From Aspidiotus rigidus (taxonomy: Eukaryota > Arthropoda > Insecta > Hemiptera > Diaspididae): a stretch of DNA of 64,000 nt. Made by a program: the position numbers and the translations under genes. The notes beneath the pieces are model-generated. The model worked only from the letters and a program-made list of their open reading frames with translations. It was not told the origin of the DNA and ran no database searches. Location of the stretch: positions 8,843,501 through 8,907,500 of the forward strand of contig JAVHKY010000054.1 in assembly GCA_035079385.1 (NCBI GenBank). Direction: 5' to 3'. Shown one piece after another: positions 1 to 10,413 of the stretch (position 1 is the first letter of the stretch; each line of letters begins with the position of its first letter).

Positions 1-735
1 AGCTATATATGATAGGAGGGGGACTTAGAAGATTCAGAGGAATTTCGAGCCTCGAACTATATATGATAGGAGGGGGACTTAGAAGAATTTCGAGCCTCGA
101 ACTATATATGATAGGAGGGGGACTTAGAAGATTTAGAGGAATTTCGAGCCTCGAACTATATATGATAGGAGGGGGACTTAGAAGATTTAGAGGAATTTCG
201 AGTCTCGATTTATATATGTGATAGGAGGGGGACTTGAAAGAATTTCGAGTCTCGAGCTATATATGATAGGAGGGGGACTTAGAAGATTCAGAGGAATTTC
301 GAGCCTCGAACTATATATGATAGGAGGGGGACTTAGAAGATTTAGAGGAATTTCGAGCCTCGAACTATATATGATAGGAGGGGGACTTAGAAGATTTAGA
401 GGAATTTCGAGTCTCGATTTATATATGTGATAGGAGGGGGACTTGAAAGAATTTCGAGTCTCGAGCTATATATGATAGGAGGGGGACTTAGAAGATTTAG
501 AGGAATTTCGAGTCTCGATTTATATATGTGATAGGAGGGGGACTTGAAACAATTTCGAGTCTCGAGCTATATATGATAGGAGGGGGACTTAGAAGAATTT
601 CGAGCCTCGAACTGTATATGATAGGAGGAGGACTTGGAAGAATCGTGACTTTCGAGCTATATATGATAGAAGGGGGACTTAGAAGAATTTCGACTCTTGA
701 GCTATATATGATATGAGGGAATGTAGAATGATAAT
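1..735 (+). repeat. 45/54-bp minisatellite array (in-frame)
   Basis: Head-to-tail array of about 14 units. Each unit starts near GATAGGAGGGGGACTTAGAAG and ends in a stretch like TTTCGAGCCTCGAACTATAT. Two unit lengths alternate: 54 bp, and 45 bp lacking the 9-bp block GATTTAGAG. Both are multiples of three, so the array is open in one frame and reads as an 18- or 15-residue repeat beginning MIGGGL. Units decay after about 600. The apparent proteins are a by-product of unit length: there is no flanking exon and an in-frame stop interrupts the array. Diverged relatives occur at about 1690, 16440 and 45000. Confidence 0.9.
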
Positions 736-1086
736 TTCGATTTGAATTATATGACAAGATTATCAACTCAGTTCCACACCACCTGAGAGGTCGAGTTAAG
801 GAATTGCGGGTTCCCCGCTGCCATTGCAACGTCTGCAATGGCTTCTAATTTTTTTTTTTTTCTTTCGTTTGTCTTGAATATCTAAAACACGCGCGTATAT
901 CTCATTATCTTTCATTCAACATGCATTTTTGTCGTTTAATTCGTCGTTATAGCGACGATAAATGAACAAATACCTATACATATCCGCTGCATTCAAGTTC
1001 TCCTTTTCAGGAGGAGTAAAAGTCATGAGTACGGAGGAGAGGAAGGAAGACTAAATTGAAACCAAAGATTTCATTCAAATATGGAC
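736..1086. other. non-coding, poly-T tract
   Basis: No gene seen. A T-run at about 849-861 is followed by AT-rich sequence. It could be the reversed A-tail of a retroelement, but no body is recognisable next to it. Confidence 0.4.
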
Positions 1087-1460
1087 TCATTTTCTTATCG
1101 CAAAAAAGAGAACATCTCGCAGTCCATCGATTACTATGTCCACCTCCTCGGTACCTAAGAGGGATATGTCATCCTCTTTTACAATTGGTGATGTTACCGT
1201 TGGTGGCGGCGGCTGTGGGAACAGGCCATCAATGACTCGACCTACAGCATCCGGCCCATCCGGCTTATTGCTGAGAAGGCCTTCAGCTTGCCGAACGGGT
1301 CCTCCTTTAACATCTGACACAATTCTTTCTCATTCTTGCTGTCTCTTAGGGCTTTTTCAGACTCTTACAAATTAGCTGGTATTCAGGTACCAGTTCCTGC
1401 ACCTCTTTGCGGCCTCTGACACGCTCATATACGCGGCGATTACAGGTTGCACTCTTCTCT
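1087..1460 (-). pseudogene. possible R1-like LINE linker fragment
   Basis: On the minus strand one frame reads ELCQMLKEDPFGK, and a shifted frame reads RVIDGLFPQPPPP and then EEVDIVIDGLRD. This resembles the linker between endonuclease and reverse transcriptase in R1-clade LINEs, where a Glu-Leu-Cys...Asp-Pro-Trp-Gly segment precedes Val-Asp-x-Leu-Phe-Pro. At least one frameshift separates the two halves and no catalytic motif is present. The call rests on short motif resemblance and could be wrong. An unrelated low-complexity open frame is the alternative. Confidence 0.3.
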
Positions 1461-1689
1461 TATCTAGGAAATATTATCAGTAAACAGCTCTCCTCTGCCT
1501 CGTGGATCTTGCCTAGGCATTGACACGTCACATCATTCTTTCAGTTACCACCTCTGCATCTTCTTCCTTGGTTCCATGTGAGAGGGAGAAAGCTAGTCTT
1601 CAGAAGACCGCTATTCAGCTTTTCGACTACCTGTTTCGAGCGATGCTATGAATATTCTAATGGTAGAGGAAATTGGAGAAATTTTGACC

Positions 1690-1810
1690 TCCGAGCTATA
1701 CATGATACGAGAGGGACTAAGAAAAATTTCGATTCCCGAGCTATGAATGATAGGAGAGGGACTTGGCAAAATTTCGACTTCTGAGCTAATATGATAAGAG
1801 AGGGACCAAG
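1690..1810 (+). repeat. diverged minisatellite units
   Basis: About three degenerate units of the family at 1-735: GAGCTATACATGATACGAGA, GAGCTATGAATGATAGGAGA and GAGCTAATATGATAAGAGAG, each followed by GGGAC and a TTTCGA block. About 950 bp of unrelated sequence separates them from the main array, so they are either an older edge of it or an independent seed. Confidence 0.75.
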
Positions 1811-4423
1811 TCCAACTCTTAAAATATCTTATTTAAAAAATTATTTGGATGATTTGATTGTAAGACCACCTGAGCTTGATTCTACTGACAGAGAGGAGAG
1901 AAAAAACTTTCCATGGTAAATGATATATTTTCAAGAATATTATTGCTGACGAATTACCCGATAGATTATGTATTTTCATTTTCGATAAACATCTAGATTT
2001 TCCCTTAAGACCTTATTTACTCGTGCTAAATAAACTTTAGTGGGTCAACCTGTGTTTGACCGCGATAAAGTCGCAGCTTAAATTGTTTCGGCTGCCTGTA
2101 TACACGTGCTTTTATGTACACTGAGTCAATATCTTGAAACGAAGGGTCGCTCTGATAGAAAAATATTGCTTGCGTGAAAAATCGAAAGTACGTACGTCGA
2201 GTGCATTTTCTAACCCTCATTCAACCCACTGCTGTGTCATAATTTTTCTTTCACGTTGAATGTTTACCACGCGTGAAGTTCACAAACTGATAACAAGATC
2301 TCTTGACTGAGCGTGATGAAAGAAAGAGCAATATTGCATCGTTACCGCAGTATTTTTGAATCTAGCTTTTCCATCGTTCAAACGAATTACAGAGACCTTC
2401 ACTTATATTTGCTTAATGACTTAAATATGGAACAAGTTTCGCTGGGAGTAGAGGTGGATGTGAAATAAGTGTGGGGAAAATATTTCGATCTCTGTACGTT
2501 AACTTCGAGCAAACGTGTAGGAAATGGTATATAGAGTGAAGATTCCAAAATCAAGTTGAACCTTGGGCAACCCATACAGGCGAGGAGGAACTGGGTCCGT
2601 GACTAAGAGGGTCTGGTATTCCCATGTGACTTCTGGTATCTACATCTCTTCCCCTATGTATTACTTGGACCAATGATTGAAGTCTCGCATCAATTTAGAA
2701 AACCCTCATTCCACTTTGGAGTTTTTACTCTGTATATTATGTGCCGCATTCCAATTGAGAAAGTAGAAGCGATTCTCAATAGTATTGTTGTGACTTGATT
2801 TCTTTGGATGTACACATATCAATTGGTCGCCAAATTGACTAATGACTACCCTCTGATTTGCGGAAGTTGACTTATTTTTATCGAATTCGCTTTCTCAGGG
2901 TCAGTCGTTGCTTACTCGTGGAACCAAAATTTGATAAAGACGAAGCATTTGAGCTTCACAGAGCGGTGGCGCGCTAACATATCAACCTACCTCTTTCACA
3001 TCGCGTTTTACCATCAGCCCTACTTCCTTATCAACGTTAGGATTTTCACCGTAATCTTAACGTTGATCAGGTAGCCGGGTTTCAATAATAACGTACTATT
3101 CATATGAAATCTTAATCTTTGTAGAAATCAACATCTTGTGTTTTGGCCTTGATAGAATTCTACTCGAAAATTGTGAAAGGGAAGAGAGAGAACGTAGTTG
3201 AGTACATCGGGTTATTGATTACACCAAAAAAGAGAGAAAAAGAAAAACCGTTAGCGTGAAATGATTTTCTCTCCTCGTGGACTCTTCGCCGCTAAAATGA
3301 GCCTACTTATTTTTTATTTTCGAGTCAACATTGTCAAAGTGCTATAGCGGATGATTTATTCAGCCTACCGTCGAGTAAAACGGAGGAAAATGAGTATAAG
3401 AAATTAGTTGAAATTCGCTCATCGACCGCAAAATATTCGTTCGAAATGTATAAGGGAGGCATTTATTATGTACTTCAGTTCATACTAAGGTCGTGTTTTA
3501 CTGAATTTCAACGATGCTCGTTTCGCGACAACAATTATCAGCCGACCATATGCAAATTGAATTCGTTAATGATACTTCACCTGCAATAAGTAGACGCGAA
3601 AGCTCGGCTCTATCTTTTTCCAAGCTTTATCGTCGGAAGAATATCAACGAAAAAAATAAAATAGGGATCCTTGTCCTGTTTTGTACGATCTCGCACTTAA
3701 ACGAGTGCTTGATGACCCGCTATAGAAAGCTTTTAGCATAATTATCGTATTATCCTAGGCAAATATCTATCTATGCCTAGTAATGGGTTTTTTTGTACTC
3801 CATCAAGATGGTCAAATGTCCAGTGGTTTGTTCGAGGCTTTTCTTTCCCTTTCTATCACATTAAATAGAATTCGTCTTCGTACGTTTTTCCCGCGTTGAG
3901 GTAATTGACGCGCTTCCCGAGCTTTAAAACCATTTTCTTGTTTTGTTAACGCGATAATGCTCTTAAATTTTGGATTTCTTCCCAGCATTCTGAACGCGCT
4001 GTCGATGCGAAACAACGGCGACACCGATTATTATAGATGTCTACGGAAACTGTTGAATATAATTCCATCGTTCATACAGTCGACAAGTCTTAGAGATCTG
4101 TAAATGAAAGAGAAATCTTTTGGGATGGATAGATTGTGACTATTCTTTATACGATTCTACATCGAATTTATTTTACAATGCTCGCTTCGTTCGTTTCCTC
4201 AATGAGATTGAAAAATATCTGTTACCACCAAAACTCCTACGCTTTGCAATCTGAATTACCGGTACTCCCTCCATTCTCATTCTTAAATTGGTATGGGACT
4301 GACTGTGATTTTGATCAAATTATTTATTTACCGGTAAGAATTTGGCGTTTGGTACTCAGCATCTACTTTAATTCGAGAATAAGGTATGCATTTTCGTCAA
4401 TATTACGAAGCAATACCCCCCAA
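1811..4423. other. no recognisable gene or element
   Basis: AT-rich, with only short unconvincing open frames (the longest on either strand is about 75 codons) and no conserved protein motif, TIR or tandem repeat that I could see. Probably intergenic or intronic host DNA. Confidence 0.5.
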
Positions 4424-4431
4424 GATGTCAT

Positions 4432-4631
4432 CAGTGGCGTAGCGAGGACCGTTTATGTGGGGGGGGGGGTGAATGTGTGGAAGTGCCGACTCGAATTTAT
4501 GAAAATGCCGACTCAGGCTCAGGGGCGGCAAAAATCAAAGCCGACTACTCCGCTTTTTGCCGACTGCAATAACTTATGGAGGGGTGAGACACCCCCCACG
4601 CCCCCCCACGCCCCCCCTCGCTACGCCCCTG
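4432..4631. mobile_element. hAT-type MITE, 200 bp
   Basis: Terminal inverted repeats CAGTGGCGTAGCGAGG (left) and the reverse complement of CAGGGGCGTAGCGAGG (right) differ at one base. They are flanked by a perfect 8-bp direct repeat GATGTCAT at 4424-4431 and 4632-4639, the target-duplication length of hAT transposons. The inside is non-coding, with a G-run near the left end and C-runs near the right, so the element can fold back. There is no transposase; it would have been moved in trans. The perfect duplication suggests a fairly recent insertion. A 168-codon open frame crosses both element boundaries and is not a gene. Confidence 0.9.
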
Positions 4632-4639
4632 GATGTCAT

Positions 4640-5194
4640 TAGTTTTTCTATGTCAGGAAACAAGAAATGTAAAAGCCTTTATCAACCCTAGTAGTTTTAA
4701 AGGAAGATGGTAAGTGACCAGAGATGTGATCATCGTTTGAAAAGTTGATGATGAATTTTACCTCGGGAAATTGGTTCGTCTCTAAGCGACTCCAAAGTCT
4801 CGTGTCAGCTTTGAGGTCTGCTTACTCAACTTGTGAAACGTAGTTTCAACAACTGGATCATGACAAGTGCGCTGCCATGAAGTTTATCTGCTGTGCGCCT
4901 TTAGTTACGGCTCTAGCAACAAGTGAAGTGACATTTTCTACAGCTCAATTGAAATCTGCCGACGTTAATGGTCTTGTTCTGAGATTCATCAAGTCTTCTA
5001 TCAGTTATCACCCACCTTGTCTCAGTTATAATTATCACACTTGCTAGTCAACCCGTCGCGTCGGTTTTTCGCACACGAAGCAAGAATTATTACTTTCAGT
5101 GTGATCAATCATCAGGAGCCTAAAAGTCCTTTCTACCAGGGGGGGGGGGGGGTTCTTTCTTGAAAATTAGTCTGTTGTCAGAAACCCTAATTAC
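4640..5194. other. non-coding, G14 homopolymer
   Basis: No gene seen. A run of 14 G at 5139-5152 lies just before the inverted-repeat element at 5195. Confidence 0.4.
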
Positions 5195-5545
5195 ACTACA
5201 CAACAAATTAGAATTTTTAAAATTCTCCGGCTTGAGAATGATTGATTCTAGAAGTATTTTTTATGCTGAAAACGATGCTCTTTTCCGTTTCTTGAGATTG
5301 GCTCGATTTTTTCATGTTACGTTTACGTTTTCTCGCCGCGGATCGTTGCGGAACGCACGCAGTTTATAATTATACTAGAATACTGCTGCCTATGATGCGG
5401 TCCACGACGACCCGCGGCGAGTCAACGTCGATGTAACATAAAAAAAATCGAGCCAATCTCAAGAAACGGAAAACGGCATCGTCACCTCTAGAATCAATTA
5501 TTCTCGGGCCGGAAAATTTCAAAAAGTTTCAATTTGTTGGGTAGT
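5195..5545. mobile_element. inverted-repeat MITE, ~350 bp
   Basis: The left arm starts ACTACACAACAAATT and the right arm ends in the reverse complement of ACTACCCAACAAATT. Inverted similarity continues inward for more than 130 bp: GAGATTGGCTCGATTTTTT on the left matches AAAAAATCGAGCCAATCTC on the right, and AGAATGATTGATTCTAGA matches TCTAGAATCAATTATTCT. The loop, about 5335-5425, is GC-richer. I see no convincing target duplication, so the superfamily is open. Non-autonomous, no coding capacity. Confidence 0.75.
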
Positions 5546-5985
5546 CTTATAGTACATAACTAGGTCTGATGTTATTGTTTTTGACTTTTAGCTCTTGTAT
5601 ACACTTGGTAACATCATTCATGAGGATTCTTCAGAAGTAGGTTCGCTGTAGTCGCGAAAATAGAACCGGAGTGAAAGAGATAATTTTATCTGTCTTCATG
5701 TACTTTTATTTCATTATCATCAGAATCAAACGATTCTAGAGAATAAAGTTTGAAAATCATACAATTTGCTTTCAAATTAGACTTCCATTTTTGGATGGGT
5801 GCGATTTTTCGGCGCAGCAAGGAAGGAGAAACGAGCAGTAAAATATATTGCAGGCACATATTTTAATGACATCCACCAGTATTAGAAAACACGAGCAGTT
5901 AAATGTATACGGAATATCGCACAGTAAGTAGAAATAACAGTAATGAAATCCAATGATTTATGAGAAATGAATGGAGCAGTAAATG
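5546..5985. other. no recognisable feature
   Basis: AT-rich spacer between two inverted-repeat elements. A weak local repetition of GAGCAGTAAA-like words occurs at about 5835, 5893 and 5974; no gene. Confidence 0.35.
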
Positions 5986-7286
5986 TATATGTTACAGTTA
6001 AAACCCGAAATCAGTAAATTCTAAAATTCACTAGTCAAAACTAGTTACCACAAATGACTTTAGTCAGAACTATAGTTTTGACTAGTTGACTCTAGAATTA
6101 AGAAATGGTTTGAATTCATCAGTGAGTTCTAGTTTTAACTGAAATTACTTAAAACTGTTTGAGTTCAAACGGTGATTGGTGTTTCCAGACATAAGTCGGC
6201 CAAATTGATAGATATTTGGTAGTTCTGTTCAACTTTGAGAATAGGTACTTCACACTGGGATAAAATATATGAAAAAGTTCTAATTTGAACCACGCATCAT
6301 ACAAATTCGTCGGCCTATAAACGTTACAAGAGCAAATCTAACGGTGACTAATTGACGCACGTCATTCAAGTATAAACAAGCTTTGTGAAAGATAAAAATT
6401 CAAGGGTGTTGGAGGCTTGAAGCTCTTTGCCTCTGGAGGTACCTTGCCTCTGCTTCCGCCTCCAGCGAGGCGAAGGTAGTCAGGATTTAAACAAAGGTGT
6501 TGGTGGCTGGAGCATTTTGCCTCCGGAGGTACCTTGCTTCCACCTAGAGGCTTGGAGGTGCTTCCAAAGATCCGTTAAGAGGCATTTTTTCAAGAATATT
6601 CTATTCCTTGAAACCTCATTCAGCCACTTTGATACTAGTGCTGCTCGGTTTGAATAAAAGCCCAAGTTTTAAATACACCTTCTGAGTCTGTCACCTGGCA
6701 ACACTGATAGGCCAATATGCTACATCTGGTCACGGTGACACTGATCAACGTTACAAATGCCTCCGGTGGCGTCTCCGAAGGCGTCTTTGTGGGCGTCCCC
6801 GACACTGCCTCCGGAGGCATTTTCTCCAATTTCAGTAATTGCGCTGGAAGCACTTGGAGGTACCTCAAGAGACATACTTTGAAGGTCAGAAGGCGCCTCT
6901 AAACGTGTCCACTAGAGGCAACCGGAGTCGGAGGGTCATGTTTTGTATTCGTTCCGGAGGCCTTTACAAAAAATATACCTCCAACACCTTTGATGAAAAT
7001 TCAATTACATGAGTACGAGGGGAGAAATTCATTTTACTGATTGGATTCACCCTTCTTGTTTTCACTAGTTCAAACTAGTTTTCCGCGACAATTATAATTT
7101 CTTCTCTATTTCACTTTTTACTAGTCAATTGTCTTACTTGAAATTGTTTCAATTAAAACTAACTTCAACGTTGAATTCTCGAATGAACTAGTCAAAACTA
7201 GTTCTGACTAAAGTCATTTGTGGCAACTAGTTTTGACTAGTGAATTTTAGAGTTAACTGATTTCGGGTATTTATTGTAACGTATAT
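5986..7286. mobile_element. 1.3-kb long-TIR fold-back element
   Basis: The left end (GTTACAGTTAAAACCCGAAA, about 5991-6010) and the right end (inverted GTTACAATAAATACCCGAAA, about 7261-7280) start inverted arms of roughly 100-200 bp. Both arms contain CACTAGTCAAAACTAGTT, then ACAAATGACTTTAGTCAGAACTA. The arms are rich in the palindromic word ACTAGT. The interior is non-coding and carries a second element at 6402-6991. The TA next to each end would fit a mariner-type target duplication, but the surrounding TATATA makes this uninformative. The superfamily is not identified. Confidence 0.75.
6402..6991. mobile_element. nested Mutator-like MITE, 590 bp
   Basis: Short terminal inverted repeats AAGGGTGTTGGAGG and AAAGGTGTTGGAGG (right end read inverted; 13 of 14 match) are flanked by an 11-bp direct repeat: GATAAAAATTC at 6391-6401 and GATGAAAATTC at 6992-7002 (10 of 11 match). 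A 9-11-bp target duplication is typical of Mutator-like elements, though the TIR is short for that group. The interior is GC-rich compared with its host element and full of GCCTCCGGAGG-like palindromes. A ~90-bp block (GGTGTTGG...TTGCCTC...GGAGGTACCTTG) is present twice, near 6404 and 6497. No coding capacity. Confidence 0.65.
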
Positions 7287-7358
7287 ATGAAAATGTTACT
7301 CCTGAAAATTAAAAAAAAGTAGAACTGAAAACAACTACTGAAAACAACTTCAGAAGTT

Positions 7359-7611
7359 GTATCGTCCAGAGGGTAAACAAATCGAAAAATGAAAAATTAT
7401 TTTAGTTTACTGGAGAAAAAAAACTCGGCTTGGAGTGGTATAGGACGACCCCTTTTCCTCTTCTAGTCGAGGGGAATCATCTTTGTTACCTGAGGAATCG
7501 TTACGATATCTTGCTGATGGAGAAAGAGAGATGCGTGTGATACACCGTTTGTTATCTGACTGACTATTTGAACATCTTTACGCGGGTAAATCCCGGCCGT
7601 CACGCGACACA
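7359..7611 (-). repeat. probable 3' LTR of Gypsy remnant
   Basis: On the minus strand a purine tract GAGGGGAGT (7620-7612) is followed at once by TGTGTCGCGTGACGGCCGGG, as expected for a polypurine tract and the start of a 3' LTR. A plausible end is GGACGATACA at about 7359, giving TG...CA and 253 bp. The outer boundary is inferred; the matching 5' LTR is not in view. Confidence 0.5.
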
Positions 7612-7739
7612 ACTCCCCTCAAGTAAGGGAGCGAACCAAAAATTGATGGTACTTAAAATTATACAAAAGTGAACATAAATTCGGAACAAAGGGGAAAAAT
7701 ATATACAATAAAAAAACCTAAAATTAAAACAAAGATATG

Positions 7740-8980
7740 ACAGGATGCTAACTACAAGCGTTTAAAAATATTTTCCAGCGAATGGTTGGTTGTAATTGCC
7801 TTGACTGTTTCGGATTGGTCGCTGGATCGGTCGCTTTCGTATCTGGTTCAGGGACCTGGACGTGGAAGGCAGGTTCAACCCTGTCTATAGTAACTTCTTC
7901 CTCTATCTCTTGTCTCAGAATGGTAATAGTCTTATTATCTCGTGCTGCGTCAGGGCTCTGCAGAACTCCACACATAGAAATACGTGGGTACAATAGTTCA
8001 GGCTTGCGGGTACGTAGACAGGGTTGCTGCCGTGTCTTTGTACCTGATCTGTGAACGCTCGAAGGGCCATGGCCAGCTTTTTGACAAAGTCTGGTGCGCC
8101 CATGACTCTATATCTCGGACCATCATCCTCCGCAAAGGAATTTCCTGGCAACTTCAAGTCCGCCCTGTACGTCATCTATGCAGGGGAAACTTTAGTATCA
8201 GAATTTACAGCACATGTAGCCTTAGCATTATGAATGGGAGTACTTCCGTCCACTGGTCGATTGCGTAGGCCATTATAGTGGCCTTTAACGCTCGGTGCCA
8301 CCGTTCTACCTTACTATTAGCTTGTGGGTGGTATGCTGTTGCTTATATCTTCCCCACCCCACATCGTTCCATCATCCGTTGGAAGAAGTCCGCAGCCTCA
8401 AACTGCCGACCCTGGTCTGATGTAACGCAAGCTGGCACTTCAAATCTTGCGATCCAAGTTGTTATGAAGAGTCAGCTACATGCTGAGCGTGATGGAGCTC
8501 ACCCTCTGTGGTTGTAATAGGCGGTTTACCCATTGCCGAGGTAAGGTATCGAGTTTGCTCCCTTTTTCTTCTCTTAGTTCCTTTCAGTCATCGGCCGTCC
8601 AGTGGTACGCACCTGTCCATAGTTTCAAGGTGGCTGTTGGTTCATCGCACAAAATGGAACACAGTTCATAGCAGCAGGTCATGATCAACAGACCATTTCC
8701 TAACGTACTCGTACTCGATAGCTTTGCGGAGGAATTGCCCAATAGGTAAACATGTGTTCGCCTTGTTTTATAATCTCGTTTATATTTTCCAGTCCGTTGT
8801 TGGGTACAGGGAATCCGGGGCAGCCTCTGCAAACCACTCTTTATTCTTGAGCATAAAAATGGTTGATGAAGTTCTTGAGTTTCTGGTCCTTTATAGCCTT
8901 CCACTTATGTTGGAACAATTCAACGGCCACCGAGAATACTTCTCCATTTGCGCATGTGTATTGTGTACATTAGTGCTGTG
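7740..8980 (-). pseudogene. Gypsy LTR-retrotransposon pol remnant (integrase)
   Basis: Decayed 3' part of a Ty3/Gypsy pol gene on the minus strand, ending just before the LTR at 7611. Integrase core: VTSDQGRQFEAADFF (about 8390-8440) holds the second catalytic Asp, and TAYHPQANSKVERWHRALK (about 8270-8330) holds the catalytic Glu in KVERWHR. A stop codon falls just before TAYHP. The C-terminal tail follows in another frame: LKLPGNSF, DFVKKLAMALRAF and CTHVFLCVE (about 7940-8170), the usual layout of arthropod Gypsy integrases. The tail then continues in a third frame toward the LTR. Sequence upstream (8640-8980) is open in patches but I could not assign protease, reverse transcriptase or RNase H. 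At least three lesions; inactive. Confidence 0.8.
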
Positions 8981-10413
8981 ATATCGTGCCTTATTAATTA
9001 CTGCTCATTTGTCTGAATTACTGCGAACACGATTTCTGCATACTTACTACTTGTATTGATCTCGCCATCGCCATCTGTTCTACTGTGCAAAATAATAATC
9101 CTCTTTTTGGACTGTATTGAAGTTCGACCATGAAAATATGGGTACTGCACGCTGTGTACAGCCGGTTGCGTTATCAGCGATACTAGCGCCCCTGGGCTTG
9201 AATTCCGCTGCATGATTTTTGAAGAGCCGTTTGTGGTATCTTAGATTGGAGAAGACCAAACGGATTTGTTCCCATAATGTATACCTTCTCAACTTGTGTT
9301 TACGGAGACTAATGTGAATTGTGGTCATCAAAGCTAATTCTAGCTGAGTAGGGCGACAAATGGTTCTCGCACGAACGTTTACGTGGCAGTTCTGTATTTA
9401 TTTATGGAAGGAGTCCTAGTAAATTGAATTCGCGTTGATAATTCATTTTTTAGCTTGAAACTTGCGAAGAACTTGAGTCGACTGCACGCATACGTATACG
9501 CGAGAGAGTACAATATATGAAATATGGAGGTGGAAAGTCGCACGGCTAAAAGTACTACATTGCATTTCATCAGTTTACTTTTAAAACTTACTACCGTACG
9601 TAGGTAATAAGCTTCTCGGTTTAAGTTTAATTTTACGATAAAGTTTCGTCGAAAGCTTCTTTCGACTACCTCACGAGAGAGAACAAAATCTCGGCTTATC
9701 CGCCCTGTGATTATTTTCAGATTTTCTATCACCGCGTTTTTCGCGGAACCTGCTGAATCTTTTGGGAGGTGAATTATTTTTACTCGAGGGTTTGTATATA
9801 TTTATTCCGAGTTACCACAAACATAACGTATCGTCTTGCCGGATGATAAAAATTGGAACACGAAAAGTAAAAATGAAGTTTTTAAGCTTTTTTTTTTTTG
9901 AAGCGGTTTTTGTACATATTTTCCCAGAGAAAATGAGAAGAAATTTTATAAAACTCTCGTATAAGAAATATATAGTCGTGAGAATCTTTGAAAATCTCGT
10001 TGTTTGTAAACTCATGCGACATGAAAGAAAAGTAGGAAGGAAAGGAACAATTTTTCCGTGTACATTATAAACCTCAATGCCGTTTTTTTTTTTTCAACAA
10101 ATAGGTTCGATAGCTGAACGTTTTATGGGATGAAAGAGATATCTTTATTGCTGTTCGTTCGACGATTAATATTTGAATGTAGTACGGCAGCAAGATTTGG
10201 TACTTGTAATATTCAAAGTGGTGCATGGGTACATGAACGTTCCGGGGATGGGTGTCAATATTGTATATAACTGTTACGTCAAGATTGAGAATAACGCTGA
10301 TTTGAGAGAGGAAAACGGGTGGCTCAGGGGGTATTTCCCTGCCTTCTTCTCCCCGTCAAGTGTCTGATTTGAAGATTTTTTCAACAATTGAGGGCCCAAT
10401 TTCTTTGTTTGAA
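8981..10413. other. no recognisable gene
   Basis: AT-rich sequence with scattered short open frames (up to 117 codons on the minus strand at 9379-9732) that have no motif, biased composition typical of non-coding DNA, or support from neighbours. It may include unrecognised 5' parts of the Gypsy remnant. Confidence 0.4.

Noticed and set aside
9..430. Repeated reading frames with MIGGGL units as a repeat protein
   Set aside because: They are a by-product of a minisatellite with unit lengths divisible by three; no exon context and interrupted by a stop.
1..735. CRISPR array
   Set aside because: Units are directly adjacent without unique spacers, no cas genes, and the window is eukaryotic.
4136..4642. 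168-codon plus-strand open frame
   Set aside because: It runs through both ends of the 200-bp hAT MITE and through G- and C-runs; the protein has no motif and the frame is created by the insertion.
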